DNA of 18,595 nt, taken from the NCBI GenBank assembly GCA_964426895.1, contig CAYRSH010000033.1, positions 1 through 18,595 of the forward strand, given 5' to 3'. The notes under the pieces are model-generated. The model was not told the DNA's origin. It saw nothing but the letters and a program-made list of their open reading frames with translations, and made no database searches. The translations under genes and the position numbers were made by a program. Source of the stretch: Caldipriscus sp964426895. GTDB lineage: Bacteria; Hydrothermota; Hydrothermia; LBFQ01. The stretch's first letter is position 1. Each line of letters opens with the position of its first letter. Shown here in pieces: positions 1-6,496 of the stretch.

Positions 1-1569
1 TTATTTCCACCCCTCGTATAATCTCAAAACCTCCAAAGCCACCTCCCTAAAAACCGGAGCCGCCGCCATTCCACCCGTTCTAAACTTTTCTGGTTCATCA
101 ATTAGGACATATATAATGTATTTTGAACTGTAAGCGGGGAAAAAGCCTATAAAGGATGCCAATGTTTTTGTTATGCTGTATTTACCCGTTAAAGGGTCTA
201 TCTTTTGGGCTGTTCCGGTTTTGCCCGCAATTGGAATACCATTAATCCTAGCCATTTTACCTGTCCCGCTATCAACAACCGCAACCAAAAGCCCTTTTAA
301 TGTATGAAATGTTTCCGTTTTTGCCACGACCCTTGTGGGGTTTGTTTTCGGCGTATCCGTCTTTAAAAGGGTGGGGTATATATACCTTCCATCGTTTGCT
401 ATAACCATATAAGCCCTCAGTATTTGTATGGGATTTACCTGTATTCCCTGACCTATGGCAACATTTGCGAGTTTAATCCTACTCCACTTTGAAGGCCTTT
501 CAAGTTTCGGTATATCCTCGTATAAACCTATATCCGCCGCCTCTCCAAAACCGTAAAGCAAGGCCCTCCTATACAACCCCCCTTTTGCTATACTATCCAT
601 TTTTAAGGCGAGTTTTGAAGCGCAGGCGTTTGAAGATTTGACAACCGCCCAAAACCAACTATCCTTTTCACCGAGGGGTATGACATCGTTTATTGTTATC
701 CCGTCAATCGCAATGTATCCCCTGTTTTCCCCACATTTATCGTATATGTTTAATCCCCTTTCTAAGGCCTCGGTGTATATCACTATCTTGAATGTTGAAC
801 CCGGCTCGTATAAAAACATTTTATCGGAGTATATACTGCCTACGGATGTTAAAGCCAAAATTTCCCCAGTTCTCGTATTCGCAACTATAACCATCCCCCC
901 CTTGGCGTTTAAACTATCAACCCATTTTTGCAAAACTTTGTATGCCTTTCTCTGCAAGATCATATCTACGGATAGGACTATGTCCTTTCCATCCGGATTT
1001 TTATCCCCGAATTTGAATACATCTTGGGGAGCGGGATATATCCTACCGCTGGCATACCTTATAAACACCAAGTTTTTAACACCGGGAGCCAATATACTAT
1101 CAAATCCGTATTCAACACCGGATATGCCGTATATCCCGTTAGTTTTCCCTATAAGCCTTCTACACGGGATTCCACAAGGTATATACCTCCTGTTGAATTG
1201 AATGGATTTAAAAACCCCATCAACCCAGATTTTGTCCCATAGAAACGGCGATAATCCGAAAACTCTCTGATGGGGTTTATACCTGTTAAGATTTATTCCG
1301 TATTTTGCAAGTTTTAGGGAATCTTCGAGAGATAATGTGTCAACGACTTCCAAGGCCAAACCCTCACCGGTATATGCCAAAGGTCTCCTAAACCTATCGT
1401 ATATACTCCCCCTTTTTCCGGGTACATTTATCTTTAAAAAGTGTTGTTTTTCGGCCAAGGTTTTGTAAGGTTCGGGCTTTATTATAACGAAAAACAGATG
1501 ACCCAAAAGTGCCGTAATAAGGATTATTATCGCAAAAATCCTTACAACAATGAAAGGTCTTTTAAGCAT
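1..1569 (-). CDS. ftsI: Septal peptidoglycan transpeptidase FtsI (class B penicillin-binding protein)
   Basis: This enzyme cross-links peptidoglycan at the division septum; it is held in the inner membrane by one N-terminal helix. The 522-residue protein has a hydrophobic segment at about residues 6-30, then the pedestal-domain signature GKRGSIYDR at 51-59. All three transpeptidase motifs are present: STFK at 258-261 (acyl-accepting Ser258), SSN at 312-314 and KTGT at 450-453. The C-terminus (ASFIGFFPA, then GGMAAAPVF) reads like FtsI/SpoVD rather than PBP2/MrdA. No PASTA domain follows; the length is slightly short for the family. The ATG at 1569 lies 28 bases inside the upstream amidohydrolase gene and has a weak GGAAG just before it, so it is probably translationally coupled as the last gene of a three-gene unit. 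No mraZ, rsmH or ftsL lies upstream, so it is not in an ordinary dcw cluster, though the region left of the window is unseen. The stop codon is the first three bases of the window. Confidence 0.9.
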   Translation of the reverse strand: MLKRPFIVVRIFAIIILITALLGHLFFVIIKPEPYKTLAEKQHFLKINVPGKRGSIYDRFRRPLAYTGEGLALEVVDTLSLEDSLKLAKYGINLNRYKPHQRVFGLSPFLWDKIWVDGVFKSIQFNRRYIPCGIPCRRLIGKTNGIYGISGVEYGFDSILAPGVKNLVFIRYASGRIYPAPQDVFKFGDKNPDGKDIVLSVDMILQRKAYKVLQKWVDSLNAKGGMVIVANTRTGEILALTSVGSIYSDKMFLYEPGSTFKIVIYTEALERGLNIYDKCGENRGYIAIDGITINDVIPLGEKDSWFWAVVKSSNACASKLALKMDSIAKGGLYRRALLYGFGEAADIGLYEDIPKLERPSKWSRIKLANVAIGQGIQVNPIQILRAYMVIANDGRYIYPTLLKTDTPKTNPTRVVAKTETFHTLKGLLVAVVDSGTGKMARINGIPIAGKTGTAQKIDPLTGKYSITKTLASFIGFFPAYSSKYIIYVLIDEPEKFRTGGMAAAPVFREVALEVLRLYEGWK

Positions 1570-2915
1570 TCTTCCGTTATAACCGTTATATACGCCTTTT
1601 TACCCATTTTTATCTCGCCGTAATCGTTATCGTTTAGCATTTTTGCACCGGAGGTCGTGTATCTGTATAAGGCTTCTTCAAGGGACAACCTCTCCTCCTT
1701 TAAGGGATGGTATAAGGCGCCCAAAAGCCCGTATATTGGACCGGGTGGCATATTATCCGAACCGAAGGCGTAATTTGCCCCGAGGCTTTCAAGGTATTTA
1801 AACCTATTCCCCCAAAGGAATACATCGCCCAAGGATTTGTGATATAATCCGTTTAATTGCCCCCATCTTTTAACGAAGTTTGGTTGTAATGATAGCTTTA
1901 TCCCCATATTCGCCGCAGTTTTATAATGCTCATCCCTCGGAAACTCAAAGTGTTCTATCCTGTGGTTTTCCGGATTTTTGGATTTTTGTAAAACCCTTAA
2001 AGCCTGATCAATGGCCAAATCTCCTATGGCATGCCACCAAACCCCAAGGTTTAGACTCTCGGCGGTTTTTAACATAAATTCCAACTCCTCATCCGATTTT
2101 AAAAGTTTCCCATTGCTACCATCCGTATAGCCCTTTGAAAAGGCAGCGGTTTTGGCGCCAACCGAACCGTCCAAGAATTCCTTTAATCCCACTATACGGA
2201 AGTTATCGCTTTCGTAATCCAAAAAATCCTTAATCTCTTCCAATTGCCTGAAATATGCGGCCACCCTCCATTTAACCTTTAATTCCCCACTCTTATCCAT
2301 TTCTACGAGTTTTTTTATATATCTCGCCGATGTGTTTTCACCAACGGATATTATACCGAAACCCCTTAAAAGTTCTTCCGCTTTCAATATAGCCTGCTCA
2401 ACCTCTTCATCGGTTGGCGGGAAATACTTTGATAACGATAAGGGTAAATCTTCAACGGCTAAACCCGTCTCCTCGTTTAAGTTTGGAATATTACCAAACC
2501 TTTCCTTTAAAACCCTTATTGCCGATGAGTTCAAAACCGCCTTATGCCCGCAAACCCTTCTCAAAATCAAGGGCCTATCTGTTATTTTATCAAGGTCTTC
2601 TCTTGTTATCGTCCTCTCCCATTTGCTATCGTCAAAACCTTCCATAATCACAACATCGTTTTTTACCTTGGGGACATTTTCCTTTATAAACTCCAAGGCA
2701 TCGTAAATGTTGTCTATACCGTCAAGCCTCGGCCTCGTCAAACTCAAAGAGTAGGAAATATAATGCGCGTGCGTATCCACAAAGGATGGTATTGCTATGC
2801 CCAAAACCGTGGGTTCAAAATCCACAACCTCAACCCGCCTTATGTATATCCCATCAAACTCTATATAAACATTCTTTAATATCTTTTTGCCTACAAGGGC
2901 CCTTTCAAAAACCAT
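1542..2915 (-). CDS. YtcJ-like metal-dependent amidohydrolase (amidohydrolase 3 family)
   Basis: This is a TIM-barrel metallohydrolase of the amidohydrolase superfamily, YtcJ/AepA branch. Members hydrolyse C-N bonds in amides and related compounds, but the substrate is usually unknown, and I cannot name one here. Metal-site motifs are visible in order: HAH at 49-51, the branch signature FLDGSVGA at 247-254, WWHAIGD with His295, HRIEH at 318-322 and FGSDN with Asp387. At 457 residues it is shorter than the usual 500-550, mainly because the N- and C-terminal beta-sandwich parts are short. There is no signal peptide, so it should be cytosolic. The ATG overlaps the stop of the upstream synthetase gene by one base (TAATG), with a good GGGGAG ribosome site just upstream. 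Co-transcription with an acyl-CoA synthetase suggests an acid released by hydrolysis might be activated to a CoA ester; that link is inference from position only. Confidence 0.82.
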   Translation of the reverse strand: MVFERALVGKKILKNVYIEFDGIYIRRVEVVDFEPTVLGIAIPSFVDTHAHYISYSLSLTRPRLDGIDNIYDALEFIKENVPKVKNDVVIMEGFDDSKWERTITREDLDKITDRPLILRRVCGHKAVLNSSAIRVLKERFGNIPNLNEETGLAVEDLPLSLSKYFPPTDEEVEQAILKAEELLRGFGIISVGENTSARYIKKLVEMDKSGELKVKWRVAAYFRQLEEIKDFLDYESDNFRIVGLKEFLDGSVGAKTAAFSKGYTDGSNGKLLKSDEELEFMLKTAESLNLGVWWHAIGDLAIDQALRVLQKSKNPENHRIEHFEFPRDEHYKTAANMGIKLSLQPNFVKRWGQLNGLYHKSLGDVFLWGNRFKYLESLGANYAFGSDNMPPGPIYGLLGALYHPLKEERLSLEEALYRYTTSGAKMLNDNDYGEIKMGKKAYITVITEECLKDLSLL

Positions 2916-4846
2916 TATCTCCCCTTTTGCTTTATCTCTTTCAAAACTTCCGGATTTACCAATGCGGATGTATCACCCAACGGTTCGCCGAGGTATGCCG
3001 CCCTTATGAGTCTTCTCATAACCTTTGCGTTTCTCGTTTTCGGCAATCCGCTGACAAATATAACATCCTTTGGCGCCAAGGCCTTACCCATCTTCTTAAC
3101 TATGTTCTCCATAATCTCCCTTTTAACCCTTTCCGTATCGGAAACCCCTTCCTTTAATACCGCAAATATAACCGCAACCTGTCCCTTAATCTCGTCTGGC
3201 ACGCCTATCGCCGCACTTTCAACAACATCCGGGTGTTCGTTTGCCAAGGCTTCAAGTTCCGAAGGCCCAACCCTTTTACCCGCTATCTTCAATGTATCAT
3301 CAGCCCTCCCGAGAATATACCAAAAACCATCCTTATCAACATAAACCAAATCCCCGTGAAACCATATATCCTTCCACTTACTCCAATATGTGTTTAAATA
3401 CCTCTCCTCATCCCTCCAAAACCCCCTCGTCATTCCCGGATTTACATTTTTAACGCCCAATAGGGCAACCTCCTCAATTACCTCATTTCCATCCTCGTCA
3501 AGGGCTACGGCATGAACACCCGGGGCGGGTGTATTAAAGGATGTGGGTTTTATAGGCTTTATAACAACACACCCAAGTATTCCCCCGGATATTTCCGTTC
3601 CGCCCGAATAGTTTATTATGGGCTTTTTCCCCTTCAAAACCTTTTCGTATGTCCACCACCAAGACTTGGGATCCCAAGGCTCACCCGTTGAACCAACCAT
3701 CCTAAGGTTTTCCATATTATACCTATCAACCCATTCATCCCCCTCCTTCATCAAAGACCTTATAAGGGTTGGGGTTATTCCGAGAATGGTTATGTTATGT
3801 CTTTCCACCATTTGCCATAGCCTATCCGGTGTTGGATGGGATGGTATCCCCTCAAACATGAAAACCGTCGCCCCGTTTATCAAACCACCACCTATTAACC
3901 AAGGGCCCATCATCCAACCAATATCGGTAATCCAAGTTATGGTATCGTTTGGCTTTATATCAAACAGATGGAACATGTCCTGAGCGGCCTTTATCATAAA
4001 GCCCCCATGGACATGAACCGCCCCCTTTGGCTTACCGGTAGTTCCGGATGTGTAAATTATCATAAACCTGTGGTCGGAATCAAAGGCGGGGGCTTTGAAC
4101 TCCGAGAATGTCCTTTCTACCAATTCGGAATAATCCTTCTCAAACCCCATAAGTTCGGTCTTATCCCTCCTTAAAACCAAAACATGTTCCAATGTCGGGA
4201 TTTCTTTGTATGTTTCCCTTAGTGTTTGCAGCATAGGTACTTTTGAACCCTTGCGGTGTGCTATATCCGTTGTTATAACAACCTTTGCATCCGCATCCTT
4301 TAAACGGACTATTATGGGCTGGGATCCGAAGCCCGAAAACAGGGGTATAACCGTGGCTCCTATGCGCGAAATGGCCAAAAGGGATACGGCAACCTCCGGA
4401 ATAAAGGGTAGATATATGCCAACCGCATCCCCCTCCTTAACACCCAAATCCCTTAAAATATTGCAGAGTTTATTAACCTCCGTTAAAAGTTCCCCGTATG
4501 TGTATTCCTTAACCTCTCCGTTTTCACCCTCCCATACCAATGCCACCTTATCCTTTGGGTTTTTATCAAGGGCGTTATATGTCCAGTTGAGTTTTCCACC
4601 CACAAACCATTTGGGCCAAGGCTTCCCTTTGCTTAAATCCAGAACCTTTGAATACCTTTCAAACCAAACGAAACCCAAATCCTTAAATGTTGCATTCCAA
4701 AACCATTCGTAATCGTAAAAAGACCTTTCAAGGAATTCCTCGTAATTCTTAAAACCGTATTCCTTCATCTGTTTATAAACATTGGAGTTTTCTATCCACC
4801 CATCATCCGGCACCCATGCAACTTCGTAGTTTATTACCTCTTTCAT
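2915..4846 (-). CDS. Short/medium-chain acyl-CoA synthetase, acetyl-CoA synthetase-like (AMP-forming)
   Basis: The enzyme joins a carboxylic acid to CoA through an acyl-AMP intermediate using ATP. The 643-residue length and organisation match the acetyl-CoA synthetase group of the ANL superfamily. Visible motifs: the phosphate loop YTSGTTGKPKG at 265-275, GGTE at 415-418, the hinge region GRADDTLKIAGKR at 513-525, and the C-terminal LPKTRNAKVMRR at 601-612, whose Lys608 is the adenylation lysine that is acetylated in regulated Acs enzymes. In true acetyl-CoA synthetases the residues before the conserved TE are a WWQ block, and the second Trp closes the acyl pocket. Here the aligned stretch is YSGGTE, with Gly415 at that position, so a larger acid (propionate to branched or medium chain) is likely. 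It is the first gene of the minus-strand unit and appears leaderless: the nine bases before the ATG are pyrimidine-rich and hold no Shine-Dalgarno sequence. Confidence 0.85.
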   Translation of the reverse strand: MKEVINYEVAWVPDDGWIENSNVYKQMKEYGFKNYEEFLERSFYDYEWFWNATFKDLGFVWFERYSKVLDLSKGKPWPKWFVGGKLNWTYNALDKNPKDKVALVWEGENGEVKEYTYGELLTEVNKLCNILRDLGVKEGDAVGIYLPFIPEVAVSLLAISRIGATVIPLFSGFGSQPIIVRLKDADAKVVITTDIAHRKGSKVPMLQTLRETYKEIPTLEHVLVLRRDKTELMGFEKDYSELVERTFSEFKAPAFDSDHRFMIIYTSGTTGKPKGAVHVHGGFMIKAAQDMFHLFDIKPNDTITWITDIGWMMGPWLIGGGLINGATVFMFEGIPSHPTPDRLWQMVERHNITILGITPTLIRSLMKEGDEWVDRYNMENLRMVGSTGEPWDPKSWWWTYEKVLKGKKPIINYSGGTEISGGILGCVVIKPIKPTSFNTPAPGVHAVALDEDGNEVIEEVALLGVKNVNPGMTRGFWRDEERYLNTYWSKWKDIWFHGDLVYVDKDGFWYILGRADDTLKIAGKRVGPSELEALANEHPDVVESAAIGVPDEIKGQVAVIFAVLKEGVSDTERVKREIMENIVKKMGKALAPKDVIFVSGLPKTRNAKVMRRLIRAAYLGEPLGDTSALVNPEVLKEIKQKGR

Positions 4847-4855
4847 AAGTTGAGA

Positions 4856-4861
4856 ATTTTA
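4856..4861 (-). promoter_or_regulatory. Putative -10 box of the acyl-CoA synthetase operon (leaderless type)
   Basis: Read on the minus strand, TAAAAT ends nine bases before the ATG at 4846. The intervening bases are TCTCAACTT, with no ribosome site. The spacing fits the TATAAT-to-start arrangement seen at other unit heads in the window. No convincing -35 hexamer was found. Confidence 0.45.
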
Positions 4862-4889
4862 AGATGGTGAAATTTGTTTTTGTCGCAGG

Positions 4890-4895
4890 TATAAT
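4890..4895 (+). promoter_or_regulatory. TATAAT -10 box for the gene interrupted by the gap
   Basis: A perfect TATAAT lies 13 bases before the ATG at 4909. This is longer than the 8-9 base spacing elsewhere, and an AAAGG that could serve as a weak ribosome site sits between them. It is divergent from the acyl-CoA synthetase promoter about 30 bases away, so the two units share one intergenic control region of roughly 60 bases. Confidence 0.5.
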
Positions 4896-4908
4896 AAAAG
4901 GTTGTCAA

Positions 4909-4931
4909 ATGGCTAAAAGGGTGTTAATACT
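4909..4931 (+). CDS. 5' end of an unidentified gene, cut by the assembly gap
   Basis: ATG at 4909 opens a frame reading MAKRVLI before the N run begins. Support comes from the TATAAT box upstream and an AAAGG about seven bases before the ATG. Seven residues are too few to identify a family. Whether this frame joins the coding sequence after the gap cannot be known, because the gap length is unknown. Confidence 0.4.
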
Positions 4932-5031
4932 NNNNNNNNNNNNNNNNNNNNNNNNNNNNNNNNNNNNNNNNNNNNNNNNNNNNNNNNNNNNNNNNNNNNN
5001 NNNNNNNNNNNNNNNNNNNNNNNNNNNNNNN
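4932..5031. other. Assembly gap of exactly 100 N
   Basis: One hundred consecutive N is the conventional placeholder for a scaffold gap of unknown length. The amount and content of missing DNA are unknown, and genes on the two sides should not be assumed to be close neighbours. Confidence 0.98.
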
Positions 5032-5311
5032 TTTGCCGGGATGGAATGATTTGGCAATAAACTGTCCCCTTGCGGGTTTGGGGGTTTATATAAAACAAGG
5101 AAACAAGGATTATAGGAGCCTCCCCTTTGTTTATCTAAGAATAAGAGGTATGGAGTATGATGCGAACAATGAAGAGCCCAAACTTCATTTTGAACCCATA
5201 CGAGTATCAAACCGCACAAGCGGAGAAATACTTAACAGTTTAGGATATTCATCACCTCCATCGTTATTTTTTCCATTGAAGCCGAAAAAATATTGGATAT
5301 TCTGGATCTGA
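5032..5311 (+). CDS. 3' fragment of an unidentified protein entering from the gap
   Basis: An open frame runs out of the gap and stops at TGA 5309-5311. The first part looks like ordinary coding sequence (for example CPLAGLGVYIKQGNKDYRS, then LPFVYLRIRG). After about 5160 the same frame uses CGA and CGC for arginine, which this genome otherwise largely avoids, and it overlaps a better-looking reading frame that starts at 5157 with a ribosome site. The genuine gene may therefore end near 5160-5200 and be continued by chance, or it may have been frameshifted. I do not recognise the family. Its position directly before a nuclease remnant would suit a partner subunit or methyltransferase of a restriction system, but no methyltransferase motif is visible in the surviving part. 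Confidence 0.4.
5143..5149 (+). promoter_or_regulatory. Ribosome binding site AAGAGGT before the nuclease remnant
   Basis: AAGAGGT sits seven bases before the ATG at 5157. It supports that ATG as the original start of the frameshifted restriction-endonuclease gene, although the site also lies inside the open frame coming from the gap. Confidence 0.35.
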
Positions 5312-5744
5312 TGAATGAAAATCCCCCAGAGCAATGGCTTGAATTGATAAATCTGGGAAAACCTCCAAAGGATTGGAGAGATTATGTGGGTAAAAGGTTC
5401 TTGGAACTGATATATGAAAACCTTGAGAACGATGAATTTGAGGATAGGGTTTATGAGTTGTTTAGGGCTTTGGGCTTTAAGGTTTTACAGTTTGGACATA
5501 AAACCCTGGGAGAATACCCGGATAGGGAGGTTTTTATTGATGATGACATAAATATGTGGAAGATGTGAAAACAAAATATCCGGGGAAAGAAGTTTATGGT
5601 GTGTTTGTTGCAAAGGGTTTTGATTTTGAAAGGCAGAGGCAAACTTATGGGGATTACTTGTTTTTTCAGGTAAATTCATTGGTCTATCTGCTTTATAAAA
5701 GAATACGCTTAGGAAAAGACTTTACACATGTAGACAACGAGTAG
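5157..5744 (+). pseudogene. Frameshifted, internally deleted FokI-like restriction endonuclease remnant
   Basis: Coding potential moves between frames. One frame runs 5157-5243 (includes NPYEYQTAQAEKYL), the next 5236-5568 (includes DWRDYVGKRFLELI, then YELFRALGFKVLQFGHKTLG and EYPD), and the first frame resumes at 5556-5744 (includes KEVYGVFVAKGFDFERQ). Joined with two frameshifts these give about 195 residues. The middle part resembles the start of the FokI-type PD-(D/E)XK cleavage domain: an [F/L]-E-x-L-[L/I]-type helix, ELF..LGFK, then a Pro-Asp pair. The last part resembles the end of that domain, around the FokI strand reading FLFVSG and the helix after it. The segment that should carry the D-x-K catalytic motif is missing, apparently deleted at the second frame change near 5550. 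The product would be inactive as it stands. Sequencing error beside the scaffold gap could explain the frameshifts but not the missing motif. Family assignment is by eye and uncertain. Confidence 0.5.
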
Positions 5745-5795
5745 AGGGAGTAAGGATAACCCCTAGAATTGCCCATCTCACAAATAAAACAACTT

Positions 5796-5801
5796 TATAA
5801 T
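5796..5801 (+). promoter_or_regulatory. TATAAT -10 box, leaderless promoter of the glycosylase-lepA operon
   Basis: A perfect TATAAT is followed by exactly eight bases (ACCTTCTT) and then the GTG start at 5810. The spacer has no purine-rich ribosome site, and transcription from a normal -10 distance would begin at or next to the GTG. The bases after the box (ACC) match those after the TATAAT boxes at 13228 and 16472. Confidence 0.6.
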
Positions 5802-5809
5802 ACCTTCTT

Positions 5810-6496
5810 GTGAAAGTTGAAATAGGGGATTTGATTGATATTTTGTTAAAGAGTTTTACGGTTAATGAGGAGGAGTTAAAACCACAAGACCCGATAGAAC
5901 TTACCATAAAGGTTATCCTTTCCGATCAGGCACCCAATCAAAAATCGGTTGAAAGCGCTATGAAGAATTTAAAAACGCAATTTTCCAGTTGGAATGAGGT
6001 TTTGGAATCTCCGGATTGGAAGGTGGCTATGGCTATAAGGGATGTGGGTTATTCCAATAGGAAAACGATTTATATAAAGAATTTTTTGAAGTTCGCTGCA
6101 AAACACAATTGGGACCTGTCCTGGATAAAAAAACTTCCAATTGATGAGGCTGCAAATGTCCTATCCCAAATTCAAAAAATACCCAGTAGGGAAATCAGGT
6201 ATATATTAGCCTTTGGTTTTGACATGCCCGCATTTCCAACGGATCCACATATAAAAAGGGTTGTAAGGAGAATAGGAATCCTCGGGAACAACGCCACAGA
6301 GGAGCAAATAAGTAAATATTTTGAAAGTTTAAAAGACATTCCGCACAAAAGGTTATACCTCGCCCTTAGGGAGCATGCCAACCTTATATGTATGGCACGC
6401 AAACCCAAGTGTTTGGTATGCCCCGTTGCAAATTATTGTTATTCCGTAAGCCCATCCGTTGAATATATTCAGAGTAGGGTTAATAGCAAAAGGTGA
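5810..6496 (+). CDS. Endonuclease III-family DNA glycosylase with altered catalytic motif
   Basis: A base-excision repair protein of the HhH-GPD superfamily, 228 residues. The C-terminal iron-sulfur signature is intact: C194-x6-C201-x2-C204-x5-C210. The catalytic aspartate is present (Asp145 in FPTDPHIKRV), and the ILSDQAPN stretch at 36-43 matches the Ser-x-Gln-Ala region of E. coli Nth. In a gap-free alignment with typical family members, the catalytic lysine of the LPGVGPKTA hairpin falls on Arg127, with the same 18-residue spacing to Asp145 as Lys120-Asp138 in E. coli. The hairpin itself reads IQKIPSRE, lacking both glycines. It is therefore unlikely to be an ordinary bifunctional glycosylase/lyase; a monofunctional mismatch or uracil/thymine glycosylase is possible. 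The GTG start is set by the TATAAT box eight bases upstream. The stop overlaps the lepA start (GTGA). A degraded restriction nuclease lies just upstream. Confidence 0.82.
   Translation: MKVEIGDLIDILLKSFTVNEEELKPQDPIELTIKVILSDQAPNQKSVESAMKNLKTQFSSWNEVLESPDWKVAMAIRDVGYSNRKTIYIKNFLKFAAKHNWDLSWIKKLPIDEAANVLSQIQKIPSREIRYILAFGFDMPAFPTDPHIKRVVRRIGILGNNATEEQISKYFESLKDIPHKRLYLALREHANLICMARKPKCLVCPVANYCYSVSPSVEYIQSRVNSKR

Noticed and set aside
638..1201. Long plus-strand open frame of 187 codons inside ftsI
   Set aside because: It is antisense to a protein with all three transpeptidase motifs, shows no family resemblance and has atypical composition; it is a shadow of the real gene.
1570..1592. Minus-strand GCGTATATAACGG and TATAAC just before the ftsI ATG, resembling the leaderless -10 boxes
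   Set aside because: These bases are codons of the amidohydrolase C-terminus (a repeated Ile-Thr pattern), and a weak GGAAG also precedes the ATG. An internal promoter is possible but not supported beyond chance.
5744..5809. Possible weak hairpin AGGG...CCCCT after the nuclease remnant, considered as a terminator
   Set aside because: The stem is too short and no T run follows, so it is not a credible intrinsic terminator.
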